From NCBI RefSeq assembly GCF_013393325.1, contig NZ_QJRC01000098.1, forward strand, positions 372,001-436,000: a DNA stretch of 64,000 bases, written 5' to 3'. Of the stretch, positions 8,808-16,962 are shown piece by piece. Numbering within the stretch: position 1 is the first letter of the stretch; each line of letters begins with the position of its first letter. The notes beneath the pieces are model-generated. The model did not search any database and was not told where the DNA came from. It worked only from the letters and a program-made list of their open reading frames with translations. Both the position numbers and the translations under genes were made by a program. The stretch comes from Pseudomonas hunanensis. Lineage in GTDB: Bacteria > Pseudomonadota > Gammaproteobacteria > Pseudomonadales > Pseudomonadaceae.

Positions 8808-10502
8808 TCAAAAACCCAGGCTCAGGTGTTCGGCGATTGGCCCAAGGGCCAGGGTCGGCAGGAAGGTCAGGCCACCGACCAGCAGGATGGTCACCAGCAG
8901 CAGGCCGGTGAACAGCGGGCCGTGGGTGGGGAAGCTGTTCTGCCCCTGCGGCGCGCTTTTTTTCGCCGCCAGGCTGCCGGCCAAAGCCAGGATTGGCAGG
9001 ATGTAGCCAAAGCGGCCGATGAGCATGGCCAGGCCGATCATCAGGTTGTGGTACACCGTGTTGGCAGCAAAGCCGGCGAAGGCCGAGCCGTTGTTGGCGG
9101 TGCCCGAGGTGTAGGCATACAGCAGCTGGCTGAAGCCATGCGCGCCTGGGTTGCTGACCGCCTCCGCAGGGCCAGGCAGGCTGGCGGCGATGGCGCCGAG
9201 CACCAGCACGCCGACCGGCATCACCAGCAGGGTTGCCACCAGCAACTGCACCTCACGGGCCTGCAGCTTCTTGCCCAGGTACTCCGGGGTACGGCCAATC
9301 ATCAGCCCGGCCAGAAACACTGCAATCAGCACAAACAGCAGCATGCCGTACAACCCGGCGCCAACACCGCCGAAAATCACCTCGCCAACCATCATGTTGA
9401 CCATGGCCACCATTCCGGTCAGCGGGTTGAGGCTGTCATGCATGGCGTTGACCGAGCCGTTGGAGGCAGCGGTGGTGGTTACCGTCCACAACACCGAACC
9501 GGTGGTGCCGAAGCGGCTTTCCTTACCCTCCATGGGTGCTGCCTGCTGCACCTGGGCGCTTTCCAGCGCCGGGTTGGGTTGGTGCTCGGACCACAGCGCC
9601 GTGCCGCCGCCGATCAGAAACAGCGCCAGCATGCAGGCGAGGATGGCACGGCTTTGGCGCAGGTCCTTCACGTAATGGCCGAAGGTGAACACCAAGGCCA
9701 CCGGAATGAGGATGATCGACGCCACTTCGAACAGGTTGCTCCAGGCCGTGGGGTTCTCGAAGGGGTGCGCCGAGTTGACACCGAAGAAGCCGCCACCATT
9801 GGTGCCCAGTTGCTTGATGGCGATCTGGCTGGCGGCAGGGCCCAACGGAATGGTCTGGTCAGCACCTTGCAAGGTCAGCGCGTGGGCGTAATCGGCAAAG
9901 GTCTGTGGCACACCCTGCCATACCAGCAACAGCGCCAACAACAGGCACAGCGGCAGCAAGCCGTACAGGGTAGCGCGGGTCATGTCGACCCAGAAATTGC
10001 CCAGCGTCGTTGCGCTGCGCCGGGCAATACCACGACACAAGGCAACCAGCACGGCTAGGCCGGTGGCGGCACTGACGAAGTTCTGCACGGTCAGGCCAAG
10101 CATCTGGCTCAAGTAGCTGACCGACGCCTCACCGCTGTAGGCTTGCCAGTTGGTGTTGGTGACGAAGCTGACTGCGGTGTTGAACGCCAGCGACCATTCC
10201 TGGCCAGGCAGGTGCTGCGGGTTCAATGGCAGGTAGCCCTGCAACAGCAGCATGGCGAACAACAGCAGGAAGCCGGCCAGGTTGAACACCAGCAGGGCCA
10301 GGGTGTACTGCCGCCAGTTCTGCTCCTGGCTGGCGTTCACACCCGCCAGCCGATAATAGACCTGTTCGACCGGGCCCAGCAGCGGCGAAAGCCAGGTACG
10401 CTGGCCTTCCATGACCTTGAAGTAGAACCGCCCGAGCCAAGGTGCCGGTAGCAGCACGATGGCGAAGAATGCCAGGAGCAAGGCGAAATCGTAACTGTGC
10501 AT
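8808..10502 (-). CDS. kdpA: Potassium-transporting ATPase subunit A (K+ channel-like)
   Basis: A 564-residue polytopic inner-membrane protein, the usual length. It belongs to the superfamily of K+ transporters with four pore loops. Visible filter-region signatures include TNGGGFFGVNSAHPFENP and SGTANNGSAF, with VTNTNWQAYSGE near the first pore. It selects and conducts K+ in the KdpFABC complex. The gene begins 9 bases after the kdpF stop codon. Confidence 0.97.
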   Translation of the reverse strand: MHSYDFALLLAFFAIVLLPAPWLGRFYFKVMEGQRTWLSPLLGPVEQVYYRLAGVNASQEQNWRQYTLALLVFNLAGFLLLFAMLLLQGYLPLNPQHLPGQEWSLAFNTAVSFVTNTNWQAYSGEASVSYLSQMLGLTVQNFVSAATGLAVLVALCRGIARRSATTLGNFWVDMTRATLYGLLPLCLLLALLLVWQGVPQTFADYAHALTLQGADQTIPLGPAASQIAIKQLGTNGGGFFGVNSAHPFENPTAWSNLFEVASIILIPVALVFTFGHYVKDLRQSRAILACMLALFLIGGGTALWSEHQPNPALESAQVQQAAPMEGKESRFGTTGSVLWTVTTTAASNGSVNAMHDSLNPLTGMVAMVNMMVGEVIFGGVGAGLYGMLLFVLIAVFLAGLMIGRTPEYLGKKLQAREVQLLVATLLVMPVGVLVLGAIAASLPGPAEAVSNPGAHGFSQLLYAYTSGTANNGSAFAGFAANTVYHNLMIGLAMLIGRFGYILPILALAGSLAAKKSAPQGQNSFPTHGPLFTGLLLVTILLVGGLTFLPTLALGPIAEHLSLGF

Positions 10503-10511
10503 GGCCGCTCC

Positions 10512-10601
10512 CTAGCTGCGATCGGCGCGCAGCAGCGCCACCAGCAGGTAAAACGCCAATGCCACCGCCAGCAGCAGTGACAGCCCGTCGAGCATGTTCA
10601 T
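10512..10601 (-). CDS. kdpF: Small subunit KdpF of the potassium ATPase
   Basis: A 29-residue ORF reading MNMLDGLSLLLAVALAFYLL at its start and ending in ADRS: a single membrane helix with a short charged tail, matching KdpF in size, composition and position immediately before kdpA. A GGGGAG ribosome-binding site lies 8 bases before the ATG. KdpF is a lipid-like stabiliser of the Kdp complex. It is too short for most automated gene calls. Confidence 0.92.
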   Translation of the reverse strand: MNMLDGLSLLLAVALAFYLLVALLRADRS

Positions 10602-10650
10602 GTGTCGTTCTCCCCGTATGCGGCTTGGGCCGCTTTGGGGAAATTGTCCG

Positions 10651-10698
10651 TGGGAGGGGTGTAAAGGGGCGAGATCGAGGGGTAAGGGTGGGTATAAA
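10651..10698 (-). promoter_or_regulatory. Candidate KdpE-binding sites upstream of kdpF
   Basis: On the minus strand two similar T/C-rich elements occur: TTTATACCCACCC (10698-10686) and TTTACACCCCTCCCA (10665-10651). They resemble the E. coli KdpE operator as I remember it, which combines TTTATA and TTTACACCCC elements. They lie 50-100 bases before the kdpF start. No clean -10/-35 pair was identified, as expected for an activator-dependent promoter. Confidence 0.5.
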
Positions 10699-10730
10699 GA
10701 ATGCGTAAAGATCAGCTTCTTTGGGCTACC

Positions 10731-10774
10731 TGTACCGGCCTCTTCGCGGGGTTATCCACGAAGGGGCCGGTACA
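10731..10774. repeat. REP-like palindrome
   Basis: Ten-base inverted ends TGTACCGGCC/GGCCGGTACA enclose CTCTTCGCGGG, the core of the P. putida REP repeat. It sits between the AI-2E permease stop codon and the kdp promoter region. It may stop transcription or protect the 3' end of the upstream (minus-strand) transcript. Confidence 0.65.
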
Positions 10775-10777
10775 AGC

Positions 10778-11830
10778 TTACTGCTGGGGTGGCTGCTGTG
10801 CGGCGTTACGGCTCCAGTCCAGCAGCAGGCTGTAACCGACCGCCAGCAAGGTCGGCCCGATGAACAAGCCAATGAAGCCAAAGGCAAGCAAGCCACCGAA
10901 CACGCCCAGCAACACGATCACCAGCGGCAGGTTGCCGCCACGGCTGATCAGGTAGGGCTTGAGCACGTTGTCCACGCCGCTGATGACGAAGGTACCCCAG
11001 ATACCCAGGAACACTGCCATGCCGTACTCGCCCTTCCACACCAGCCAACCGGTGGCCGGGATCCAGGCCAGTGGCGGGCCCATGGGGATCAGGCTGAGCA
11101 TGAAGGTCACCAGGCCCAGCACGATCGCCCCGGGCACCCCGGCGATCAGGAAGCCGATGAGCGCCAGCAGGCCCTGTGCGGCCGCCGTGCCGATCACCCC
11201 GTTGACCACCCGCTGCACGGTGCCGGCAACCAGTTGCAGGTAATACTCGGCACGCTCGCCCATCAGCCGGTGCAGCAAGCGCAATACGAAGGCCGCCAGG
11301 CGTGGCCCGTCGCGGTAGAAGAAGAACACGAACACCAGGCTCAGGGTCAGTTCCAGCACACCGCTGCCGATCTGTGCGCTGCGCGCCAGCAACCAGTTGC
11401 CCACCTGCCCGAAGTATGGCTTGGCCGAAGCGAGCAAGGCCGCGCCCTGTTGGTCGAGCGATTGCCACCAGTTGACCAGGCGCTCACCGACGAACGGAAT
11501 GCCTCCCAGCCAGGCCGGCGCTTCGGGCAAGCCGTCGACCTGCACGTCACGTACAAACGCCGTGGCATCGCGAATATGATCGGCCAGGTTGAACCCTAGC
11601 CACACCAACGGCAGTGCCACGATCAGGATCCAGGCCGTGGTCAGCAGGCTGGCCGCCAGCGTCTCACGTCCGCCCAGCAAGCGCGTCAGCAGGCGCATCA
11701 ACGGCCAACTGGCAAAGGCCAGGATGGCCCCCCACAGCAACGCCGAAATGAAGGGCGCCATCACCCAAAGGCCGGCACCCAGCAACGCCAGCAGCAGAAT
11801 CTGGACCAGCAGGCGATCATTGTTAACCAT
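10778..11830 (-). CDS. AI-2E family (PerM/YdiK-like) membrane permease
   Basis: A 350-residue membrane protein with N-terminal hydrophobic helices (LLALLGAGLWVMAPFISALLWG), a central amphipathic/periplasmic portion, then a helix cluster with GVPGAIVLGLVTFMLSLIP, and a C-terminal pair ending in FIGLFIGPTLLAVGY. This order is characteristic of the AI-2E transporter family (PF01594), whose members include putative autoinducer exporters and Na+/H+ antiporters; the substrate here is unknown. The ribosome-binding site before the ATG is weak. It follows the DUF4892 gene by 12 bases and is probably the last gene of the leftward cluster. Confidence 0.85.
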   Translation of the reverse strand: MVNNDRLLVQILLLALLGAGLWVMAPFISALLWGAILAFASWPLMRLLTRLLGGRETLAASLLTTAWILIVALPLVWLGFNLADHIRDATAFVRDVQVDGLPEAPAWLGGIPFVGERLVNWWQSLDQQGAALLASAKPYFGQVGNWLLARSAQIGSGVLELTLSLVFVFFFYRDGPRLAAFVLRLLHRLMGERAEYYLQLVAGTVQRVVNGVIGTAAAQGLLALIGFLIAGVPGAIVLGLVTFMLSLIPMGPPLAWIPATGWLVWKGEYGMAVFLGIWGTFVISGVDNVLKPYLISRGGNLPLVIVLLGVFGGLLAFGFIGLFIGPTLLAVGYSLLLDWSRNAAQQPPQQ

Positions 11831-11842
11831 GGTGGCGCTCGT

Positions 11843-12637
11843 TCAACGGATCAGTTCAAGGTGCAGGCCGTCTGTAGGCGCACTGCCGACTTCAAGACGG
11901 CCATTGCGCACCCCGGCCTTGATCAGCGCCTCGCGCCAGGCTTCGGCCTGGGCGCCGCTGAGGCTGGCGCGCAAGGTGCTGTCGAGGTTCAGGCTGCGGG
12001 CCAGCAGGTTCACCCAGGTGTCTTGCGGCGCAGCAAGGTCAGGGTAGTCGAGCTTGCCGGTGTCGCGCATTTCGCGCAGCACCGTGGCGGCGGTGGGCAG
12101 CAGCTCGCCCAGCGGGCTGCCGGCGACGAACTCTTCCACATGCAGGTAGGCACGGCGGTTGCCACGGGTAACGCTGTACAGCGCAACCAGGGTGTCGGCC
12201 TCGTCCGCGGAGCGGCGTAGCAGGATGAACGCCTGCTGCTCGTCGCCACCGTTGAGGCGGGCATTGGCGAACACGTCGTTGGCCCACAGGCTAGCCTCAC
12301 CGCAATCGCGCCCCTGGCACCAGAACAATGGGTAGCCACCGTCGCGCTGCAGTTCTTCGCGGGCACTGGTGAAGGCTTCGCGGGCAGTACGCTCGACGGG
12401 CAACTCGTAGGTCACCGAGCTGACTTGGCCACGGCTCTCGACCTTGTCGTCGACCCGCAGGCGACCACTGATCTTGCGTAGCGGGCCCATCGGGTAGACG
12501 CGCTCCTGCTCCACGGCCGGACGCTGGTCGACAACCTTGGCGTCCTGCGGTACCGGCAAGCCGCCGGCCCACAATAGGGGGCTGGCGAACGCCAGGCAGG
12601 CGGTGATGGCGTTACGGATGGCAACAGGCGCGCTCAT
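11843..12637 (-). CDS. DUF4892 domain-containing exported protein
   Basis: A 264-residue protein with a signal peptide (hydrophobic residues to about 24, cleavage near LLWAGG). The mature part fits DUF4892: an N-terminal region with SGRLRVDDKVESRG and the YELP segment, a Cys pair in WCQGRDCGEAS, then LYSVTRGNRRAYLHVEEF. The C-terminal part resembles an OmpA-like sequence (LDSTLRASLSGAQAEAWREAL). The function is unknown; the location is probably periplasm or outer membrane. Its ATG overlaps the stop of a 20-codon ORF that has the better ribosome-binding site, so translation may be coupled. Confidence 0.8.
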   Translation of the reverse strand: MSAPVAIRNAITACLAFASPLLWAGGLPVPQDAKVVDQRPAVEQERVYPMGPLRKISGRLRVDDKVESRGQVSSVTYELPVERTAREAFTSAREELQRDGGYPLFWCQGRDCGEASLWANDVFANARLNGGDEQQAFILLRRSADEADTLVALYSVTRGNRRAYLHVEEFVAGSPLGELLPTAATVLREMRDTGKLDYPDLAAPQDTWVNLLARSLNLDSTLRASLSGAQAEAWREALIKAGVRNGRLEVGSAPTDGLHLELIR

Positions 12638-12696
12638 TGGCGAACCAGGCGGCGCTTAGCGCCGGAAAGAAGCTCCAGGATGTCTGGCAGTTGCAT
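12634..12696 (-). CDS. Candidate 20-residue ORF coupled to DUF4892 gene
   Basis: An ATG at 12696 is preceded by AGGGAG at good spacing and opens a frame reading MQLPDILELLSGAKRRLVRQ. Its TGA overlaps the DUF4892 ATG (ATGA). The peptide is an amphipathic helix-like segment followed by a basic tail. The ribosome-binding site belongs to this frame, not directly to DUF4892, which suggests either a leader peptide or a real small protein. Chance occurrence is possible. Confidence 0.42.
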   Translation of the reverse strand: MQLPDILELLSGAKRRLVRQ

Positions 12697-12746
12697 GGTT
12701 GTCTCCCTGTTCAACCCGCCAAGCCTCGACACTTGTCCGGTGCAAG

Positions 12747-13601
12747 TCAAGCAAAGCCAAAGAAGCGATTGATACAGTCTGCGACAAGGGCCGCGCCCTG
12801 CTCATCGTTCAGGTGCAGGTGATGGCCGCCGGGCAGCGTCACCTGCTCAAAGGGTAGCTGCTCCAGTAGCGCCGTGTGGCGCGCCAGCATGCCGTCGGCA
12901 GCCACCAGCAACTGCGCCGGGCAGCTCACCCGACGCACATGGGCCATGGCCTGTGCTTCACTCAGGCGCACCGGTGATGGCAGTGTCAGGCGGCTGTCGC
13001 TACGCCAGCTGTAGCCACCGGGCACCGGCATAAGGCCACGCTGGGCCAGCAGCTCGGCCGCCTCACGGCTGACCGCGACCATGCCTTTCATCCGGGCATG
13101 CACACCATCCTCCAGTGTCGCGTACACCGACTTGCGCTTGCCATCCAGCCGCAACTGGGCCTGCAGTGCCATCCCCAAGCGCTCGCCTGCATCCTGCTCG
13201 GCGCCGGTCGGGGGGATGACACCGTCGATCAACGCCAGGTGGCTGACCCGGTCGGGCAAGGCACCGGCCAGTTGTACCGAAATGATTGCGCCAAGCGAAT
13301 GGCCCAGCAGGGCGAAACGCTGCCAACCCAACTGCTCGGCAACGCGCAGCACATCATGGGCATAGTCGGCCAGGGCGTAACCGGCGCCAAGCGGGCGGTG
13401 CTCCGAGTAACCGTGCCCGGCCAGGTCCAGGGCGACGATGCGCAGCCCTTTCAGTCGCGGCGCCAGGCGGGCGAAGCTATTGGCGTTGTCCAACCAGCCA
13501 TGCAAGGCAATCACTGGCAGCCCGTCTTCAGGGCCGAACAAGTGCGCAGCCAGTTCGATATGGCCCAGGCTCAGGCGGATTTCCTCGACCTGCGCGCTCA
13601 T
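12747..13601 (-). CDS. Alpha/beta hydrolase
   Basis: A 284-residue alpha/beta-hydrolase fold protein. The oxyanion motif ALHGWLDNANSF is at about residues 32-43, the DLAGHG turn follows, and the nucleophile elbow is GHSLGA at about residue 99. The catalytic His is likely in GGHHLHLNDE near the C-terminus. The substrate is unknown; members of this group include esterases and thioesterases. Its start overlaps the stop of the upstream hydrolase by 4 bases, so the two unlike hydrolases are translated from one message. Confidence 0.88.
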   Translation of the reverse strand: MSAQVEEIRLSLGHIELAAHLFGPEDGLPVIALHGWLDNANSFARLAPRLKGLRIVALDLAGHGYSEHRPLGAGYALADYAHDVLRVAEQLGWQRFALLGHSLGAIISVQLAGALPDRVSHLALIDGVIPPTGAEQDAGERLGMALQAQLRLDGKRKSVYATLEDGVHARMKGMVAVSREAAELLAQRGLMPVPGGYSWRSDSRLTLPSPVRLSEAQAMAHVRRVSCPAQLLVAADGMLARHTALLEQLPFEQVTLPGGHHLHLNDEQGAALVADCINRFFGFA

Positions 13602-14386
13602 GCCTGGCTCCAGCGGTCGAACAGCCCCTTGATCAGGCTGGCGGTGTCGGCCGGGCGCTCCAGCGGGAACATGTGCCCACCCGGTACGCTGTGGTATTCA
13701 CCTTTGAGCATGCCGCGCACTGCCAGGGTATGGTGGCGGCGAATGACATTGCTACGGTCGCCACGCACCATGGCCAGCGGCACCTGCAACTGCCGTGCGG
13801 GGGCCGGGCTGGTATGAGGGATGCTGCGGTAGATGCTGATTTCCGTAGCCGGGTCGAAGCGCAACTGCAGGCCCTGCTCCACGGCCTGCAGGCCGTGCTC
13901 TACATAAGCGTCGAGGCAGTCGGGATCAAAATGGCGGAACAGTGACTTGCCGGCGAAATAGTCCCGGGCGCTGTCACGGTCCTTGAAGGTTTCGCGGCGC
14001 CCCAAGGTGCGCCCGGCGGGGGTGATTCGGTCGATGAAGCCCAAGCGCTTGGCCGTGCGCAGCAGCCACTGGTCGGCACGGGTGAGCACGGGGGAATCGA
14101 GCATCACCACCCCACGGTAGTACTCGGGGCAGCGCAAGGCGGCGTGCAGGTGCAGCACCCCACCCAGCGAATGGCCGACGCCCCAGATGGGCTGATCCTG
14201 TTGCGCCAGGTGATGCAACAGCTCATCGACCAGGCTTTGCCAGTTTTCGTCCACCGGAAAACGCGGATCATGCGCGTGCTGGGCCAGGTGCTGCACCTGA
14301 TAGTCCGGCGCCAGCGCTGCGAACAGCTTGCCGTAGGTGGCCGAGGGGAAACCATTGGCATGGGCGAAGAAGATCTGCTGCGACAT
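13598..14386 (-). CDS. Alpha/beta hydrolase
   Basis: A 262-residue hydrolase starting MSQQIFFAHANGFPS, where HANGFPS replaces the usual HG oxyanion segment. The nucleophile elbow is GVGHSLGGV at about residue 70, and VPGGHMFPLERP carries the probable catalytic histidine. An upstream in-frame extension is possible but has no ribosome-binding site. The 3' end overlaps the next hydrolase (ATGA). The substrate is unknown. It follows the small helical protein gene by 92 bases. Confidence 0.87.
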   Translation of the reverse strand: MSQQIFFAHANGFPSATYGKLFAALAPDYQVQHLAQHAHDPRFPVDENWQSLVDELLHHLAQQDQPIWGVGHSLGGVLHLHAALRCPEYYRGVVMLDSPVLTRADQWLLRTAKRLGFIDRITPAGRTLGRRETFKDRDSARDYFAGKSLFRHFDPDCLDAYVEHGLQAVEQGLQLRFDPATEISIYRSIPHTSPAPARQLQVPLAMVRGDRSNVIRRHHTLAVRGMLKGEYHSVPGGHMFPLERPADTASLIKGLFDRWSQA

Positions 14387-14478
14387 GGCGCCAGGTCCGC
14401 ACGGGAGTGATGGCCTATTGTCGGCATCCCGGTGCGGTTCGGCAATGTCCGTAAAGGTCATCGGCGAGGGCTATCAGG

Positions 14479-14865
14479 TCATGCCGAGCGGTCGAAGCTG
14501 CTCAGCGAACGGCGCAGGCAGGCTTGCATGTAGGCCAGTTGGCTCTCCAGCGCTTCGCGGGCCAGGCGCTGGTCGTGATAGTCCAGTTGCAGCCGGCGCA
14601 AGGCCAGGCAACTGGTTTGCAACAGGTGGGAGACACGTATGCAGGCGTCCTGCAGGGCGCGCAGGTCCAGCTCGCTTTGCTGCCTGACAGCAGGTTCCAG
14701 TTCGAGGTTGCCGTTTACCGTGTGCATCAGGTGGTAAAGCTTGGCGTCGGCCGATTCGCGCAGCAGGCTGTATTGCGCGAAATCCAGCGAAGTACCCTGA
14801 TCAACCTGGTCTATGGTGGGTTGCAGGTCCAGGGAGCTCAATAGCTCCCGCATCACACCGCTCAT
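14479..14865 (-). CDS. Hypothetical helical protein
   Basis: A 128-residue protein with no signal peptide or membrane segment. The start at 14865 (MSGVMRELLSSLD) is chosen because AGGGAG lies 6 bases upstream; a longer in-frame ORF to 14967 has no such site. It is rich in Leu, Gln and Arg, with long predicted helices (LRALQDACIRVSHLLQTS; RLAREALESQLAYMQACLRR) suggesting a helical bundle or coiled coil. I do not recognise the family. It sits between sixA and the hydrolase pair in a same-strand run. Confidence 0.75.
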   Translation of the reverse strand: MSGVMRELLSSLDLQPTIDQVDQGTSLDFAQYSLLRESADAKLYHLMHTVNGNLELEPAVRQQSELDLRALQDACIRVSHLLQTSCLALRRLQLDYHDQRLAREALESQLAYMQACLRRSLSSFDRSA

Positions 14866-14921
14866 TCGCTGCTCCCTGCCTGATTGACTTTGAGCAACGC
14901 TAGCAAGAGGCCATAAAGCGC

Positions 14922-14947
14922 GGCAACTGGCAAAAATACCAGTTGCC
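14922..14947. terminator. Perfect 9-bp stem-loop downstream of sixA
   Basis: GGCAACTGG/CCAGTTGCC with an 8-base A/T-rich loop, in the 117-base gap between sixA and the next gene. No clear T run follows on the minus strand, so it may be a weak terminator or an RNA-stability element. Confidence 0.4.
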
Positions 14948-14982
14948 TTCTTGATGGCCAGGGCCACCGTGCAACACCAAGC

Positions 14983-15441
14983 TCAACCCGGTGAGCTGAT
15001 CACCCGAAGCGTCATGAGCCCTGCCAGTGGCCAATCCCCTTCCAGCTCCGCCAGGCTGGCAGTGCTCATGGCTGCCGGCTGCTGCTTGTGACCATGCTCC
15101 AGCACTCCGACCAAGGTGCCCACCAACGGCTGGTGGCTGACCAGCAGTACATGCTCAAGCCCCAGGCGTTCGAGCTCGCCGATGACCTGCTGCACATCAC
15201 TCTCGGGCGTCAGCCAAGGCACGGTGCGCACCGGCTCGGCGAAGCCCAGGGTGTCATGCACCAGCACCGCCGTCTGCTGTGCGCGCACGTAAGGGCTGGC
15301 GATGATGGCCTGCAACGGTTGCCCCAGCAGGCGAGCGGCGCTGTGCAGCACCTGCTCGCGGCCATGGGCGGTCAGCCGGCGCTCGGCATCGGTATTGGCC
15401 CGTGGCTCCGCTTCCCCGTGGCGCAGCACCCACAGTTTCAC
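14983..15441 (-). CDS. sixA: Phosphohistidine phosphatase SixA
   Basis: A 152-residue histidine phosphatase superfamily protein. LRHGEAEP at residues 6-13 carries the catalytic RHG; the second catalytic His is in VSHQPLVG, and ASPYVRAQQTA matches the family. SixA removes phosphate from phosphohistidine proteins (ArcB HPt domain in E. coli; the nitrogen PTS has also been reported). The start overlaps the DUF4389 stop by 4 bases. The partner in this organism is unknown. Confidence 0.92.
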   Translation of the reverse strand: MKLWVLRHGEAEPRANTDAERRLTAHGREQVLHSAARLLGQPLQAIIASPYVRAQQTAVLVHDTLGFAEPVRTVPWLTPESDVQQVIGELERLGLEHVLLVSHQPLVGTLVGVLEHGHKQQPAAMSTASLAELEGDWPLAGLMTLRVISSPG

Positions 15442-15785
15442 AGCTTGGGTTCCTCGTCACGCACCGGGTGTGGGGCCGGGGCCACGGCATGGGCGGCTTC
15501 ACCTTCCGGCGCACGCGGGGCCGGCCAGTCCGCGAACGGCCAGGGCTTCTGGTCGCTGTGGAAGCTGCCAAAACGGCCGATTTGCGCCAGGTACTGGCTC
15601 AAGCTATCGCCGAAGTTCATCAGGCTGGCACTGGGCGCGCCGTACACCAGACGGTAGATCAGCTGGACCAGCACCAGGCCACCCAGCAGCAGTTCGGCCA
15701 GTTGCCAGACCACCAGGAACACCAGCATCCACAGGACCCGCAGGATGATCGACTCGCGCTGGGCGCGTTCGGGCGTATCGTTCAT
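15438..15785 (-). CDS. DUF4389 membrane protein
   Basis: A 115-residue protein with a long hydrophobic region (VLWMLVFLVVWQLAELLLGG, then VLVQLIYRLVYG) forming one or two membrane helices, followed by a Pro/Ala-rich polar tail. It matches DUF4389, a small family commonly found beside sixA and gpsA in Pseudomonas. The function is unknown. It lies 36 bases after gpsA and overlaps sixA. Confidence 0.85.
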   Translation of the reverse strand: MNDTPERAQRESIILRVLWMLVFLVVWQLAELLLGGLVLVQLIYRLVYGAPSASLMNFGDSLSQYLAQIGRFGSFHSDQKPWPFADWPAPRAPEGEAAHAVAPAPHPVRDEEPKL

Positions 15786-15821
15786 GTGTTGCTCCTTGCT
15801 TGTGTCAGAGCCACCAAGGGC

Positions 15822-16847
15822 TCAGTTGAAACCGCTGATGGAAATGAAGTCGACATCGGTTTTGGGCTCGGCACGCATCAGGTGCTCGATCACTTGGTTC
15901 AAGGTGCGCCCTTCGAACAGAATGGCATGCAGGCCAGCCACCAGCGGCATGTACACCTGCACTTCCTGAGCCTTGGCCTTGAGCACCTTGAGCGTGTTGA
16001 CCCCTTCGGCCACTTCGCCCAGGCGGTTGACCGCCTCTTCCAGGCTGTGCCCCTCGCCCAGCGCGTAGCCAACCTGATAGTTGCGGCTCTTGGGCGAGGA
16101 GCAGGTGACGATCAGGTCACCGACACCGGCCAGGCCGAGGAAGGTCATGGGGTTGGCACCTTGGCTGACAGCAAAGCGCGTCATTTCAGCCAAGGCCCGG
16201 GTAATCAGCATGCTCTTGGTGTTCTCGCCCATCCCCAAGGCCACGGCCATGCCGGCAATGATCGCGTAGACGTTCTTCAGCGCCCCGCCCAGTTCGACGC
16301 CAAAACGGTCGGCACTGGCGTAGACGCGGAAGGTACGCCCGTGCAGCACGGCCTGCACCTGCTGGCACAGCTTTTCGTCTTCACTGGCCACCACTGTGGC
16401 AGTCAGTGCGTGTTCGGCGATCTCGCGCGCCAGGTTGGGCCCCGACAACACGCCAATACGCGCCTGGGGGGCGATTTCTTCAAGTATCTGGCTCATCAGT
16501 TTGAAGCTTTGCGCTTCGATGCCTTTGGTCAGGCTGACCAGGCCCTTGCCGCGCAGCAACTCGGCATGCGGTGCCAGCACGCTGCGCAACGCGCTCGATG
16601 GCAGGGCCACGAAGACCAACTCGCTGGCCTGCAGGGTAGCGAGCAGGTCGTTGACCGGTTCGACGCCATCGTGCAGGCGGATGCCCTTGAGGTAGCGCGG
16701 ATTCTCGCGATTGACGCGCATGGCCTCGGCCTGCGCCGGGTCGCGCATCCATTGGCGCACTGGCACACCGTTTTCCGCCAGCAGGTTCGCCACGGCGGTG
16801 CCGAAGCTGCCGCCTCCCAGAACTGCAACAGGTTGCTGTTCAGTCAT
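15822..16847 (-). CDS. gpsA: Glycerol-3-phosphate dehydrogenase [NAD(P)+]
   Basis: A 341-residue GpsA that makes sn-glycerol-3-phosphate from dihydroxyacetone phosphate for phospholipid synthesis. The Rossmann motif VLGGGSFGTAVANLL is at about residues 9-23, SLTKGIE and LSGPNLAREIA are typical, and GALKNVYAIIAGMA carries the catalytic lysine. The ATG at 16847 (MTEQQPVAVLG) is preferred; an in-frame TTG lies two codons upstream. It heads a leftward cluster with DUF4389 and sixA and is divergent from the TonB receptor gene. Confidence 0.96.
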   Translation of the reverse strand: MTEQQPVAVLGGGSFGTAVANLLAENGVPVRQWMRDPAQAEAMRVNRENPRYLKGIRLHDGVEPVNDLLATLQASELVFVALPSSALRSVLAPHAELLRGKGLVSLTKGIEAQSFKLMSQILEEIAPQARIGVLSGPNLAREIAEHALTATVVASEDEKLCQQVQAVLHGRTFRVYASADRFGVELGGALKNVYAIIAGMAVALGMGENTKSMLITRALAEMTRFAVSQGANPMTFLGLAGVGDLIVTCSSPKSRNYQVGYALGEGHSLEEAVNRLGEVAEGVNTLKVLKAKAQEVQVYMPLVAGLHAILFEGRTLNQVIEHLMRAEPKTDVDFISISGFN

Positions 16848-16962
16848 ATCCAATCCGTTAAAGCCAAAAGTTAAGTGGCGACCCCGCCATTATACGGCTC
16901 GCCTGCTACAGAACCAGTACAGGTAAACCAGATCACTGGCAAATACGCCAAGGTCAGTTACC

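Noticed and set aside
8763..10058. A 431-codon plus-strand frame opposite kdpA
   Set aside because: Antisense to kdpA, which is complete and in its operon; His/Gln-rich shadow composition.
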